In this document: piece by piece, positions 25,325 through 34,147 of the stretch
Position numbering within the stretch: the first letter of the stretch is position 1
Layout of the letters: each line of letters begins with the position of its first letter
NCBI RefSeq assembly: GCF_021049285.1
Contig: NZ_CP088017.1
Coordinates: 1,499,380-1,563,379, forward strand
Source of the DNA: Ruania halotolerans
GTDB lineage: Bacteria; Actinomycetota; Actinomycetes; Actinomycetales; Beutenbergiaceae
Direction of reading: 5' to 3'
Length of the DNA: 64,000 nt
Program-made: the position numbers and the translations under genes
The notes under the pieces: model-generated
Seen by the model: the letters and a program-made list of their open reading frames with translations, nothing else
Told to the model about the DNA's origin: nothing
Database searches by the model: none

Positions 25325-27136
25325 ATGACTTCGACAGCCAGCGGTTTGGTGTTCTCGGCTTCGGCCGGGGGCACTGTGTTGGCTGCTGTGCGGCAGAACC
25401 GGACGGCGGCCCGGGCGGTGGATGTCGAGTGTGCTGAGTTGGTCGTGGCGTGGGTGCGTGAGCACGCCATCGACCCCGGTAACCTCGCTTCCGGGACGCC
25501 AGTGTTCGACCCCGAGGTGGACGCCGGGCTTCCTGGGACCGAGCAGCCGATGCGGCTGGCCGGTCCGGGGGCGCCGTTGGTCTCGGATCTGGGGTTCACC
25601 CGGTTAGCGGCCGCGCTCGGGCAATCCAACGAAGCAGCGCTCTATTACGTCGGCTCGATTGTGGAGTTGGCGTACCGGTTGCCGGTGTTGTGGGGCCGGG
25701 TGCGGGCCGGGCAGATCAGTCTCCACCGCGCCCGGGCGGTGGCCCGGTTGACGAAGAAGCTCCCCGCCGCCGGTGCTGGGTGGGTCGATGCTCAGGTCGC
25801 CTGGACCATCGGCACCTGCAGCACCAGTCAGATTGAACGCACCGTGGCCGCTGCGATGGAGTCTTTCGACCCCGCACAGGCAGAAGCCGATCGTGAGGCA
25901 GCGTTGGAGGGGCGCCGGTTCGATATCCACCTCGACGAGGTCGCCACCTCGGGTGTGGCGGGCTCGGGGGCGATCGTGCAGGTTGATGGCGGGTTGGAGG
26001 TTGCTGATGCTCTCGATCTGGACGCAGCGGTTCGTGATCGTGCCCGGGCTCTCGCAACACTCTTGCCCGGCACGAGTGAGGACGTGCGCCGTTCCATCGC
26101 TGTGGGTGACCTCGCGAGAGGGCAAGGCACCCTCCCACTGGCAGAGACCGACACCAACACTGACACCGGTGCCGACGCCGAGACCGACACCGGTGCTGGG
26201 GCAGGTACTGGCGCTGGGACCAAAACCCTCACCCCCGACGTAGCCGGCACAGACTCAGGTGCAGGCCACGGTGCGATTGGTCGCACGGTGATGCTCTACC
26301 TCCACCTGCCCGCCGACGCTCTCAAACCCGGCAATGGTGAGAGGCGAGATTACGCCGCGGGCAGTGTGTTCAGCACCGGGGCCATCGGGCGGTGTGAGAA
26401 CACCAGGTCCCCGGTCACCACCGAGCAGGTCCGCTCCTGGTGCCAGGCGGCGGGGCGGGTGATCGTGCGACCAGTGATCGATCTGAACGCCCACTACAGC
26501 GCGAGCACCTATGAAGCCAACCCACGACTACGCGAACAGATCATCCTGCGCGATAGTCACTGCCGGTTCCCGTACTGTCAGCGCACCGCCCGGGCTGCTG
26601 ATCAGGACCACACCATCCCCTACGACCAGGGTGGGCCTACCAGTACCGCCAATCTGACCGCGTTGTGTCGACGTCACCATCGAGCGAAAACCCATGCGGG
26701 CTGGTCCTACCTGATGATCACCCCCGGGACCTACCTCTGGACAGACCCCGACGGAGTTCACTACCTCGTCACCACTACCGGCACCTTCCCCATCCCCGGC
26801 AGCCCTGGAAACGGGCCGCCATCGGGTGGGAGAACTGGTGCCCCGCCCAGTGGGAGAACGGGTGGCCCGCCCGGAGTGCGATCACACCGCTCATCCGATG
26901 GCAAAACCAGCGGCCCACCCGGTCACAGTCAGAGCAGCCCGTTCGGCGTGCTCGACCCGCACGTGGCCAGAGTGCGCGAACGCGCCATCACCGCCATGAA
27001 GAAGACAGCCACCGCCACACCACCACCACCACGATTCCGCACCGACCCAGACGATCACGCCGACCCCGCGCGGCGTGACGGCTCACTACCAGGCACGAAG
27101 AAATCGCCACCAGGCACGGATCCACCTCCGTTTTGA
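25325..27136 (+). CDS. DUF222 and HNH endonuclease domain protein (13E12 type)
   Basis: A 603-residue protein of a family present in many copies in actinobacterial genomes. The N-terminal DUF222 region spans about 20-290. A linker near 275-300 is a low-complexity Thr/Asp/Gly/Ala run. An HNH nuclease fold lies around 400-460 with CRFPYCQ, DQDHTIPYDQGG, NLTALCRRHH and KTH. The C-terminal 120 residues are Pro/Gly/Arg-rich and probably disordered. The family's role is unknown; a mobile or nuclease function is often supposed but not shown. The ATG at 25325 lacks a ribosome site. A TTA codon near 25604 is unusual for this genome. Confidence 0.85.
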   Translation: MTSTASGLVFSASAGGTVLAAVRQNRTAARAVDVECAELVVAWVREHAIDPGNLASGTPVFDPEVDAGLPGTEQPMRLAGPGAPLVSDLGFTRLAAALGQSNEAALYYVGSIVELAYRLPVLWGRVRAGQISLHRARAVARLTKKLPAAGAGWVDAQVAWTIGTCSTSQIERTVAAAMESFDPAQAEADREAALEGRRFDIHLDEVATSGVAGSGAIVQVDGGLEVADALDLDAAVRDRARALATLLPGTSEDVRRSIAVGDLARGQGTLPLAETDTNTDTGADAETDTGAGAGTGAGTKTLTPDVAGTDSGAGHGAIGRTVMLYLHLPADALKPGNGERRDYAAGSVFSTGAIGRCENTRSPVTTEQVRSWCQAAGRVIVRPVIDLNAHYSASTYEANPRLREQIILRDSHCRFPYCQRTARAADQDHTIPYDQGGPTSTANLTALCRRHHRAKTHAGWSYLMITPGTYLWTDPDGVHYLVTTTGTFPIPGSPGNGPPSGGRTGAPPSGRTGGPPGVRSHRSSDGKTSGPPGHSQSSPFGVLDPHVARVRERAITAMKKTATATPPPPRFRTDPDDHADPARRDGSLPGTKKSPPGTDPPPF

Positions 27137-27248
27137 CCGGCCCGCCCCGGCCCCGCCGACGATCTACCCGCCGACGGGGACATCGGCATGCCCATGTCGA
27201 ATGGCACCCTCCGTGAGCGCGAGGCGCGATCGTGGCCGCTCTGCGCGG

Positions 27249-27254
27249 TAGGTT
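27249..27254 (+). promoter_or_regulatory. -10 element of a leaderless promoter
   Basis: TAGGTT followed by six bases and the ATG at 27261 of the GNAT gene, with no ribosome site. Confidence 0.55.
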
Positions 27255-27260
27255 CGCCGC

Positions 27261-27740
27261 ATGATCGCTGTTGTGACCGATCGAGATCCAGAGGCGACCC
27301 GAGTCATTCTGGAGTCCTTGCCTGACTGGTTCGCCGACTCGGAGGCGATCGACAACTACGTGGCTGATGCCGTTTCGGATCAGTTCGTCAGTCTGATCGC
27401 GGTCACGACCGAAAGCGGGAGTGCCTGCACGGTGGGTGTGGCACAGATCGAACGGCACTTTCCGGAATCCGCCGAACTGCACCTCATCGCCGTCTCACCA
27501 GGGGTTCGAGGGAAGGGAGTGGGCCGAGCACTGGTCGAGCGCGCCGCTGCCGATCTCGCCGGTGACGGGTGCGTGATGCTGACCGTGCACACCGTCGGCC
27601 CGTCGTTTGACCACGAACCATACGCCCAGACTCGCGCCTTCTATCGCGCCCTCGGATTCCTCCCGGTCGAGGAGCACGAGAACCTTGACTGGCCCGGCCC
27701 CACGGTCATCATGGTCCGCCCACTCCACGGGCAGGTGTAA
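27261..27740 (+). CDS. GNAT-family N-acetyltransferase
   Basis: A 159-residue acetyl-CoA-dependent acetyltransferase. The acetyl-CoA-binding motif A is VSPGVRGKGVGRALVE, and the C-terminal RAFYRALGF block is typical. The acceptor is unknown. A leaderless promoter fits the start. It ends 11 bases before hemE and reads the same way, so hemE could be partly served by read-through from it. Confidence 0.85.
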   Translation: MIAVVTDRDPEATRVILESLPDWFADSEAIDNYVADAVSDQFVSLIAVTTESGSACTVGVAQIERHFPESAELHLIAVSPGVRGKGVGRALVERAAADLAGDGCVMLTVHTVGPSFDHEPYAQTRAFYRALGFLPVEEHENLDWPGPTVIMVRPLHGQV

Positions 27741-27751
27741 GAATCGAGAGT

Positions 27752-28870
27752 GTGAGTCTCTCTTCCGCCCAGCCCGGCTCCTCGGCACGGCCAACGCCTG
27801 ACACTCAGTCCCTTCCCGAGGGGCACCCCCTGCACGGCCCCACGGCTGAGGCTCCACTGATCCGTGCCTACCGTGGCCAGCGGCCCGCGACCACCCCGGT
27901 CTGGTTCATGCGACAGGCCGGCCGATCGCTCCCTGAATACCGTGAACTGCGTACCGGCACGCGAATGCTCGACGCCTGCCTCGACCCCGAGCTGGTCACC
28001 GAGATCACCATGCAGCCAGTGCGCCGCCATGGAGTCGACGCCGCGATCTTCTTCAGCGACATCGTCGTCCCCCTCAAGATCGCGGGTGTGGACGTCGACA
28101 TCGTCCCCGGCAAGGGTCCCGTGCTCGCACACCCCGTCCGCACCTCCGCGGACGTCGCCGCACTGCGTGAGCGCACGCTCACCACCGACGCACTCGAACC
28201 GATCGTCGAGTCGATCCGCCGCCTCACCGCCGAACTCGGCTCCACCCCGCTCATCGGATTCGCCGGCGCACCGTTCACCCTCGCCGCCTACCTCGTGGAA
28301 GGCGGACCGTCGAAGGACCAACTCTCCGCCCGTTCCCTGATGCACGCCCAGCCCGAGGTCTGGGCCGACCTGATGAGCTGGATCGCTGAGCTCACCGGCA
28401 CTTTCCTCACCGCGCAGATCCGCGCCGGTGCCTCCGCAGCCCAGCTCTTCGACTCCTGGGCGGGCGGCCTCTCCCTCGCCGACTACCGCGCGTTTGTCGC
28501 CCCGTACTCGGCTCAGGCGCTCACCGCTGTCCGCGCTCTCGGCGACGTCCCCACAGTGCACTTCGGCGTCGGTACCGGCCACTTGCTCGGCGCCATGCAT
28601 GAGGTGGGCGTGGACGTCGTCGGCGTGGACTGGCGTACCCCCCTGGACCAAGCCGCTGCCGCCCTGCCCGGCGTCCCCCTGCAGGGCAACATCGATCCGG
28701 CCATGCTCTCCGCCGGCTTGCCCGCGCTCACCGCCCACACATCACAGGTTCTCGAATCAGGCCGCGCCGCGCCCGCACACGTCCTCAACCTGGGCCACGG
28801 CGTGCCTCCGGACACCGACCCTGAGGTGCTCACCCGGCTCGTTACATGGGTGCACGAGCAGGACGCATGA
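27752..28870 (+). CDS. hemE: Uroporphyrinogen decarboxylase
   Basis: A 372-residue enzyme that converts uroporphyrinogen III to coproporphyrinogen III by removing four carboxyl groups. The signature PVWFMRQAGRSLPEY lies at 49-63, and GFAGAPFTLAAYLVEGG and NLGHGVPPDTDPE are present. An N-terminal extension of about 30 residues, rich in Ser and Pro, precedes the conserved part. The GTG at 27752 has no ribosome site, but an AAGAAT box ends 7 bases upstream. It is the first gene of the heme operon, and its stop overlaps the start of cgoX (ATGA). Confidence 0.95.
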   Translation: MSLSSAQPGSSARPTPDTQSLPEGHPLHGPTAEAPLIRAYRGQRPATTPVWFMRQAGRSLPEYRELRTGTRMLDACLDPELVTEITMQPVRRHGVDAAIFFSDIVVPLKIAGVDVDIVPGKGPVLAHPVRTSADVAALRERTLTTDALEPIVESIRRLTAELGSTPLIGFAGAPFTLAAYLVEGGPSKDQLSARSLMHAQPEVWADLMSWIAELTGTFLTAQIRAGASAAQLFDSWAGGLSLADYRAFVAPYSAQALTAVRALGDVPTVHFGVGTGHLLGAMHEVGVDVVGVDWRTPLDQAAAALPGVPLQGNIDPAMLSAGLPALTAHTSQVLESGRAAPAHVLNLGHGVPPDTDPEVLTRLVTWVHEQDA

Positions 28871-30447
28871 CTGCCGGCCCCGTGAGCCACGACGCTGATG
28901 TCGTCGTGATCGGCGGGGGAGTGGCGGGCCTCGTGGCCGCCCGCGCTGCCGCGATCGAGGGCGCAGCAGTAGTGCTCATCGAGGCCTCCGCCACCTTTGG
29001 CGGACTCGTCGGCAGCCACCAACTCGCCGGCCTCACGCTCGACTCCGGGGCGGAGAGCTTCGCTACCCGCGGCGGCACCGTCGCCGCCCTCGCCGCCGAG
29101 CTCAACCTCCCCCTGGCCACCCCCGCCCCCGTGCCGGCCCGCGTGCTGCACCACGGCGTCCTCCACTCGCTGCCAGCCGCCGGAGTCCTCGGCATCCCCA
29201 CCGACCTTGGCGCCCCCGGACTTGCCGACGTGCTGGGCGCAGACGGCCTGGCTCGTGCTCGCCAGGACCTCACCCTCGGAGCCCCGACCTCAGGCGATGC
29301 AGCGCCGATCAGTCTGGCCGACCTCGTCCGCAGCCGGATGGGCGACGCCGTCCTGGACGCACTCGTGCGCCCGATCGTGCGCGGGGTGCACTCCGTCGAA
29401 CCGGAGAACCTCAGTGCCGAGGTGCTGTTGCCCGGAATCCACGAACGCCTCACCACCTATGGTTCTCTTGCCGCCGCCCTGGCCAGCATCCGTGCCGCCG
29501 CCCCCGCAGGCAGCGCCGTCGCCGGCATCGACGGCGGCATGCACCGCCTGGTCAGCGCCCTCACCGAGGATCTGCGCGCCCGTGGCGTCACACTCCTGAC
29601 GGCGGCCCCCGCCCAGGCGCTGCACCGCATCGACCGCCCGGGAACCGCGGGCCAGTGGCAGATCCTGTACGGTCACCGGCCGAGCAGAGCGTGCTCCGCC
29701 AGCGAGAGTGCTGCCAGCAACTCCAGCAACGACGGCAACTCCAGCAGCGACGGCAACGACGGTGGTGCGATCAGTGCCCGGAGCGTGATCCTCGCGACCG
29801 CCCCGCCCACGTGGGACTTCCTCGCCCCTGACGGTCCCACTGCCACCGACGACGATGGGGCCACCGAGAGCCTGGCTGCCCTTCGGGAGATTGCCGCATC
29901 GTGGCCCCGCGCTCAGGAGGTTGACCTCCTCACCCTCGTAGTTCGCACCGCCGATCTTCCCGCCCACACACAGGCGGGCACACTCGTCGCCGAGCCCGGC
30001 CATGGCGCCAAAGCACTCACCTATGCGAGTGCCAAATGGGACTGGGTGGCCCGTGCGGTCAACGGTGGATCGGTGCATCTGAACGCAGCGAGCGAGGATG
30101 GCACGCAGGATGAAGCGAGGGCCGTCGTCAGGCTCTCGTACGGGCCAGGGATCGTGCCCGCCGGGGACGCTGCCGCCCAGCGTGCGCTTGCCCTGCGGGA
30201 CGCGGGAGTGCTCACGGGCACACCGCCGTGGCCCGAACATGCCCTCGATGCCCTCGCTCACACCCGCCTGCACCCGCCCGCGCCGGTGCTCTCGTGGGCA
30301 ACGTCACACGCCGCCGGCCCGCTGCGCGAAGCGGTCGGTCGATTGGAAGCGCTCAGCGTGACGGGCGCATGGATCTGCGGATCCGGGCTCGCCTCCGTGG
30401 TACCCGACGCCACCGCCGCCGGGCGGGAGGCCGCCGCGGGCGACTGA
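28867..30447 (+). CDS. cgoX: Coproporphyrinogen III oxidase (HemY type)
   Basis: A 526-residue FAD enzyme that oxidises coproporphyrinogen III to coproporphyrin III in the Gram-positive heme route. The dinucleotide motif is VVVIGGGVAGLVAARAA at the N-terminus, the ESFATRGG block follows, and a GAWICGSGLASVV motif closes the protein. Unusually, a Ser/Asn/Asp/Gly-rich low-complexity insert of about 28 residues interrupts it near residues 275-305 (around 29690-29775). The start ATG overlaps the hemE stop (28867-28870), so the two are coupled. Formerly named hemG/hemY. In this pathway the coproporphyrin reading is favoured because chdC is the next gene. Confidence 0.92.
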   Translation: MTAGPVSHDADVVVIGGGVAGLVAARAAAIEGAAVVLIEASATFGGLVGSHQLAGLTLDSGAESFATRGGTVAALAAELNLPLATPAPVPARVLHHGVLHSLPAAGVLGIPTDLGAPGLADVLGADGLARARQDLTLGAPTSGDAAPISLADLVRSRMGDAVLDALVRPIVRGVHSVEPENLSAEVLLPGIHERLTTYGSLAAALASIRAAAPAGSAVAGIDGGMHRLVSALTEDLRARGVTLLTAAPAQALHRIDRPGTAGQWQILYGHRPSRACSASESAASNSSNDGNSSSDGNDGGAISARSVILATAPPTWDFLAPDGPTATDDDGATESLAALREIAASWPRAQEVDLLTLVVRTADLPAHTQAGTLVAEPGHGAKALTYASAKWDWVARAVNGGSVHLNAASEDGTQDEARAVVRLSYGPGIVPAGDAAAQRALALRDAGVLTGTPPWPEHALDALAHTRLHPPAPVLSWATSHAAGPLREAVGRLEALSVTGAWICGSGLASVVPDATAAGREAAAGD

Positions 30448-30485
30448 GGTGACGAGGCGTCACAATCGGCGTCAGCACGCCGGTT

Positions 30486-30491
30486 TATGGT
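30486..30491 (+). promoter_or_regulatory. -10 element of an internal leaderless promoter
   Basis: TATGGT ends 6 bases before the chdC ATG at 30498, in the only sizeable gap (50 bases) of the heme operon. It may give a separate, shorter transcript starting at chdC. Confidence 0.5.
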
Positions 30492-30497
30492 GATGGA

Positions 30498-31220
30498 ATG
30501 AATCCTGCGACCACCGGTCCCGCTGAGAGCGAGCCAACTCCCACCGGCGAGGCCGTCGAGCAGCCACACGCCTACACGCTGTGGGCCGTGCTCCGGCGCG
30601 ATCCGCACGGTGACAGTGCCGCAGCCCCCGCCGATGCCGTCGCCGAGTTGGACCAGGCGCTCACCGCCACGCCTGGCGTCACCGTGCGCGGTCTCTACGA
30701 CGTCTCCGGCTTCAAGGCTGACTCGGACGCGATGATCTGGCTGCACGGCCCCCGCGCCGAAGACCTGCAGGCGGCCCTGCGCACGCTGCGCCGCACCGCC
30801 CTCCTGCGCCCCCTGCTGCCCACGTTCAACATGATGGGCATCCACCGCGAGGCGGAGTTCAACGCCCGGCACGTGCCCGCATTCCTGCGCGGTAAAGAAC
30901 CACAACAGTGGCTCACCATCTACCCCTTCGTGCGCTCCTACGAGTGGTATCTCCTCCCCGAGGAAGAGCGCCGGGCGATGCTCGCCGACCACGGGCGGCG
31001 CGGGGCTGCGTTCCGAGGTGTGCTCGCCAACACCGTGGCCGCCTTCTCCCTCGGCGACTACGAGTGGGTCCTCGCGCTGGAAGCCGAAGAACTGACCGAA
31101 CTCGTGGACCTGATGCGGGACCTGCGCTACACCGAGGCCCGCAGGCACGTACGCGAAGAGGTGCCCTTCTACACGGGGCGGCGCATCAGCGCGGCCGAAC
31201 TCGCCGAGGTGCTCTCTTGA
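30498..31220 (+). CDS. chdC: Coproheme decarboxylase
   Basis: A 240-residue chlorite-dismutase-fold enzyme (HemQ) that decarboxylates Fe-coproporphyrin to heme b, the last step of the coproporphyrin-dependent pathway. The catalytic tyrosine is most likely Tyr142 in IYPFVRSYEW and the heme-ligand histidine His165 in MLADHGRRG. Family blocks GLYDVSGFKADSD and TFNMMGIHRE are present. The N-terminal 24 residues are a Pro/Thr/Glu tail. Its presence shows that the organism uses the Gram-positive route and not the protoporphyrin route. A leaderless promoter may drive it separately. Its stop overlaps the cpfC start. Confidence 0.95.
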   Translation: MNPATTGPAESEPTPTGEAVEQPHAYTLWAVLRRDPHGDSAAAPADAVAELDQALTATPGVTVRGLYDVSGFKADSDAMIWLHGPRAEDLQAALRTLRRTALLRPLLPTFNMMGIHREAEFNARHVPAFLRGKEPQQWLTIYPFVRSYEWYLLPEEERRAMLADHGRRGAAFRGVLANTVAAFSLGDYEWVLALEAEELTELVDLMRDLRYTEARRHVREEVPFYTGRRISAAELAEVLS

Positions 31221-32440
31221 CCATCGAACCCGGCCTCAAACCACCCCCAGCCTCCGAGGTCTTCCTCGCCCCGGGCGCCCTGGTACCCGCCGCCACGGCC
31301 GCTGCTCAGGCCGGGCCGGAGCATGTGCTCGAGCCCACGGCCTACGACGCGATCCTGCTCGCCGGCTTCGGTGGCCCCGAGGGCCAGGACGATGTGATCC
31401 CGTTCCTGCGCAATGTGACCGCCGGGCGTGGGATCCCCGACGAACGGCTCGAAGAGGTCGCCCATCACTACCGCCACTACGGCGGCATCAGCCCGATCAA
31501 CGAGCACAACCGCCAGTTGAAGGCAGCCCTGGAGGCGGAACTCGCTGGCCGCGGCATCGACCTACCGGTCTACTGGGGCAACCGGAACTGGGCCCCCTAC
31601 GTCCCCGACGCGCTACGCGAGGCACACACCGACGGTCACCGTCGGCTCCTGGCCATCCCCACCAGCGCGTACTCCTCCTACTCGAGCTGCCGCCAGTACC
31701 GCGAGGACATCGCCGACGCCCTGGAGGCCACCGGACTGGGAGCGGATATGCAGGTGGACAAGGTGCGCCAGTACTTCGACCACCCCGGGTTCGTCACCCC
31801 GTTCTGCGACGCGGTCGCCGGCGGCCTCGCCGAGCTACGCGAACGCGGCGCCACGGCTATCGAGGTCCTGTTCGCCACCCACTCGATCCCGACCGCCGAT
31901 GCCGAACGGTCCGGCCCGGCCGCACTCGAACTCGGTGACGGCGGTGCGTACGCCGCACAACACCGCGCCGTTGCCGAAGTGGTCATGGAAGCCATCGGTG
32001 AGCAGGGCACGCCCTGGCAGGTGGTGTACCAGTCCCGTTCCGGTCCTTCGAGCCAGCCCTGGCTCGAGCCGGACGTCAACGACGCCATCGCTGCGCTCGC
32101 TACGCCCGATGGGGAGGGCGCGAACCGCCGCGACGGTGTGGTGATCGTGCCGCTCGGGTTCCTCTCCGACCACATGGAGGTGCTCTGGGACCTCGACAAC
32201 GAGGCCATGGAGACCGCCACCGAACACGGTCTGGCCGCGGTCCGAGTAGCAACCCCCGGGATCCACCCCGCCTTTGTGGCCGGGCTGGTCGACCTCGTCG
32301 TCGAACGGGTGCAGGGCACTCCGGTCGCGGAGCGCCCCGCGCAGACCGACCTCGGGCCCTGGTACGACGTCTGCCGGCCCGGATGCTGCGAGAACGTGCG
32401 CCGCGGCTTCCGTCCCGCCGTGGCCGGGGTGCAACCATGA
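31217..32440 (+). CDS. cpfC: Coproporphyrin ferrochelatase
   Basis: A 407-residue ferrochelatase inserting iron into coproporphyrin III. The catalytic His222 is in LFATHSIPTAD and Glu321 in SDHMEVLWD. Cys158 (SSCRQYRE) and a C-terminal cluster at 386, 390 and 391 (VCRPGCC) match the [2Fe-2S] ligands of actinobacterial enzymes. The conserved part begins at about residue 43 (YDAILLAGFGG), leaving an extension of roughly 40 residues. The start is taken as TTG at 31217, overlapping the chdC stop as TTGA; a rare codon, but no better start lies between there and the conserved region. Followed by hemC with a 4-base overlap. Confidence 0.93.
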   Translation: MTIEPGLKPPPASEVFLAPGALVPAATAAAQAGPEHVLEPTAYDAILLAGFGGPEGQDDVIPFLRNVTAGRGIPDERLEEVAHHYRHYGGISPINEHNRQLKAALEAELAGRGIDLPVYWGNRNWAPYVPDALREAHTDGHRRLLAIPTSAYSSYSSCRQYREDIADALEATGLGADMQVDKVRQYFDHPGFVTPFCDAVAGGLAELRERGATAIEVLFATHSIPTADAERSGPAALELGDGGAYAAQHRAVAEVVMEAIGEQGTPWQVVYQSRSGPSSQPWLEPDVNDAIAALATPDGEGANRRDGVVIVPLGFLSDHMEVLWDLDNEAMETATEHGLAAVRVATPGIHPAFVAGLVDLVVERVQGTPVAERPAQTDLGPWYDVCRPGCCENVRRGFRPAVAGVQP

Positions 32441-33390
32441 CGGCGGTGGCGACCAGGATCGGCACCCGCGCCTCGGACCTGGCCCGCACGCAGGCGGGCA
32501 CTGTGGCAGACGCGCTGACCGCCGTCGGGCTGGCCTGTGAACTGGTGCCGATGACCAGCGATGGCGACAAGACACGCGCCTCGCTCGCCAGCCTGGGCGG
32601 GACCGGGGTGTTCGCCGCCGGGTTGCGCACCGCCCTGCTCGACGGGCGCTGCGACGCCGTGGTGCACTCCCTCAAGGATCTGCCCACCACACCGCATCCG
32701 GGACTGACCGTGGTGGCCACCCCCACGCGGGAAGACCCGCGCGACGCACTATGCGCCCGGGACGGTCTCACTCTCGCCGAACTGCCCGCCGGTGCACGCA
32801 TCGGTACCGGTTCGCCGCGCCGCGCCGCCCAGTTGCGCACGCGCCGCCCGGACGTGGAGGTGGTGGACATCCGCGGGAACGTCGGCACCCGGCTCTCCTT
32901 CGTCACCGGCGGTGAGCTCGACGCCGTGGTGCTCGCCGCCGCAGGGTTGCACCGCCTGGGCCTGGATGACGTGGTCACCGAGCACCTGAACCTGACCGAC
33001 TGGCCCACGGCGCCCGGGCAGGGAGTGCTCGCCGTGGAGATCCGTCATGAGGACGCCGCCCGCGACCAGTTGCCCCTCATGCGGGCCCTCGCCACGATTC
33101 ACGACGACGCAGCCTGGGTGTGCGCGCAGGCCGAACGATCCGTCCTGGCCACCCTGGAAGCGGGGTGTGCTGCACCCGTGGCCGCCTACGCCGAACTCGA
33201 CTCTGCAGGCTCAACTGGCACGGGTAACACCCTGATGCTGCACGCGGTGGCCTATCGCCCCGGCGGTGGCGACCAGGTGGACCACCGCATCAGCGGCGCT
33301 GTTGTCGATGGCGCCGATGCTGTGGCGCTGGGCGCCGAGGCTGCCCGCCACCTTCTCGACGCCGGCGCGTCAGCCTGGATCCATGACTGA
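32437..33390 (+). CDS. hemC: Hydroxymethylbilane synthase (porphobilinogen deaminase)
   Basis: A 317-residue enzyme joining four porphobilinogens into hydroxymethylbilane. TRIGTRASDLARTQ starts the conserved part, VHSLKDLPTT holds the conserved lysine/aspartate region, GTGSPRRAAQL and DIRGNVGTRL carry the substrate-binding arginines, and the dipyrromethane cofactor attaches to Cys244 (LEAGCAAPV). The ATG at 32437 overlaps the cpfC stop. The hemD start lies inside its last 8 bases. All blocks are intact. Confidence 0.95.
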   Translation: MTAVATRIGTRASDLARTQAGTVADALTAVGLACELVPMTSDGDKTRASLASLGGTGVFAAGLRTALLDGRCDAVVHSLKDLPTTPHPGLTVVATPTREDPRDALCARDGLTLAELPAGARIGTGSPRRAAQLRTRRPDVEVVDIRGNVGTRLSFVTGGELDAVVLAAAGLHRLGLDDVVTEHLNLTDWPTAPGQGVLAVEIRHEDAARDQLPLMRALATIHDDAAWVCAQAERSVLATLEAGCAAPVAAYAELDSAGSTGTGNTLMLHAVAYRPGGGDQVDHRISGAVVDGADAVALGAEAARHLLDAGASAWIHD

Positions 33391-34147
33391 CCTCGCTGGC
33401 GCGACCATCCTGGTGCCCCGCGGTGGCGCCTGGGGTGAGCGGGTCAGTGCACGGGTGCGTGAATGCGGCGGTAGACCCTGGGTGGTGCCGCTGCTGCAGA
33501 CCACGCCCGTGACCGAACCCGCCGTGGAGGCCGCCCGCCGGGACCTCGCCGCAGGCGCCTACGACTGGCTCGTGGTCACCTCCGCGGCCACGGTGGACCT
33601 GGTGCGCAGCTGGGATCTGCAGGCGAAGGTGGCGGCTGTGGGGCCTGCCACGGCGAGCACCCTGCGCGAGGCGGGGATCGCCGTCGACCTGGTGCCCGAG
33701 CACACCTACTCGGCGACCGGGCTGCTGCAGGTGTGGCCGGGCCCTGAGGGCACTGAGGATGCTGGTGGCGGTGCACGCGTGCTCCTGCTGCGTTCCGACC
33801 TTGCCCGGGCCACTCTCGCCGACGGTCTGCGCGAGCGAGGCTGCCAGGTAACCGACGTGATCGGCTACCGCACGACGGCCACCGCCGTGACCGCCGCCGA
33901 CAGTGCCGATATCCGCGCCGGCCGCGCCGATGCCGTCCTTGTCACGAGCGGCTCGATGGCCCGTGCGCTCGCCGCGCTGGACCCTGCGGCCGATACCGTG
34001 GTGGCCAGCATCGGCCCAGTCACCACCGCTGAGGCACGTGAGGCAGGTCTGGCGGTTCGCGCCGAGGCAAGCGAACGCACCATCGATCACCTGCTGGACG
34101 CCCTGAGCGAGACGCTGACCCTGGCAGCACGGGAGGAACAGTCATGA
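33383..34147 (+). CDS. hemD: Uroporphyrinogen-III synthase
   Basis: A 254-residue cyclase converting hydroxymethylbilane to uroporphyrinogen III. The family diverges strongly in sequence, so the call leans on size, the two-domain pattern ([23 protein letters not shown] ... ATILVP-type halves, [41 protein letters not shown]) and its place between hemC and hemB. Its ATG at 33383 overlaps hemC by 8 bases, and its stop overlaps hemB (ATGA), so it is translated as part of a coupled chain. No extra methyltransferase domain is fused, unlike in some actinobacteria. Confidence 0.9.
   Translation: MTDLAGATILVPRGGAWGERVSARVRECGGRPWVVPLLQTTPVTEPAVEAARRDLAAGAYDWLVVTSAATVDLVRSWDLQAKVAAVGPATASTLREAGIAVDLVPEHTYSATGLLQVWPGPEGTEDAGGGARVLLLRSDLARATLADGLRERGCQVTDVIGYRTTATAVTAADSADIRAGRADAVLVTSGSMARALAALDPAADTVVASIGPVTTAEAREAGLAVRAEASERTIDHLLDALSETLTLAAREEQS

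Noticed and set aside
25325-27136. DUF222/HNH gene as part of a mobile element or homing system
   Set aside because: No flanking repeats, integrase or target-site duplication could be seen; the family is widespread as ordinary chromosomal genes.
30498-31220. Chlorite dismutase as a perchlorate-respiration gene
   Set aside because: Same fold, but the catalytic Tyr and its position between cgoX and cpfC identify it as coproheme decarboxylase.
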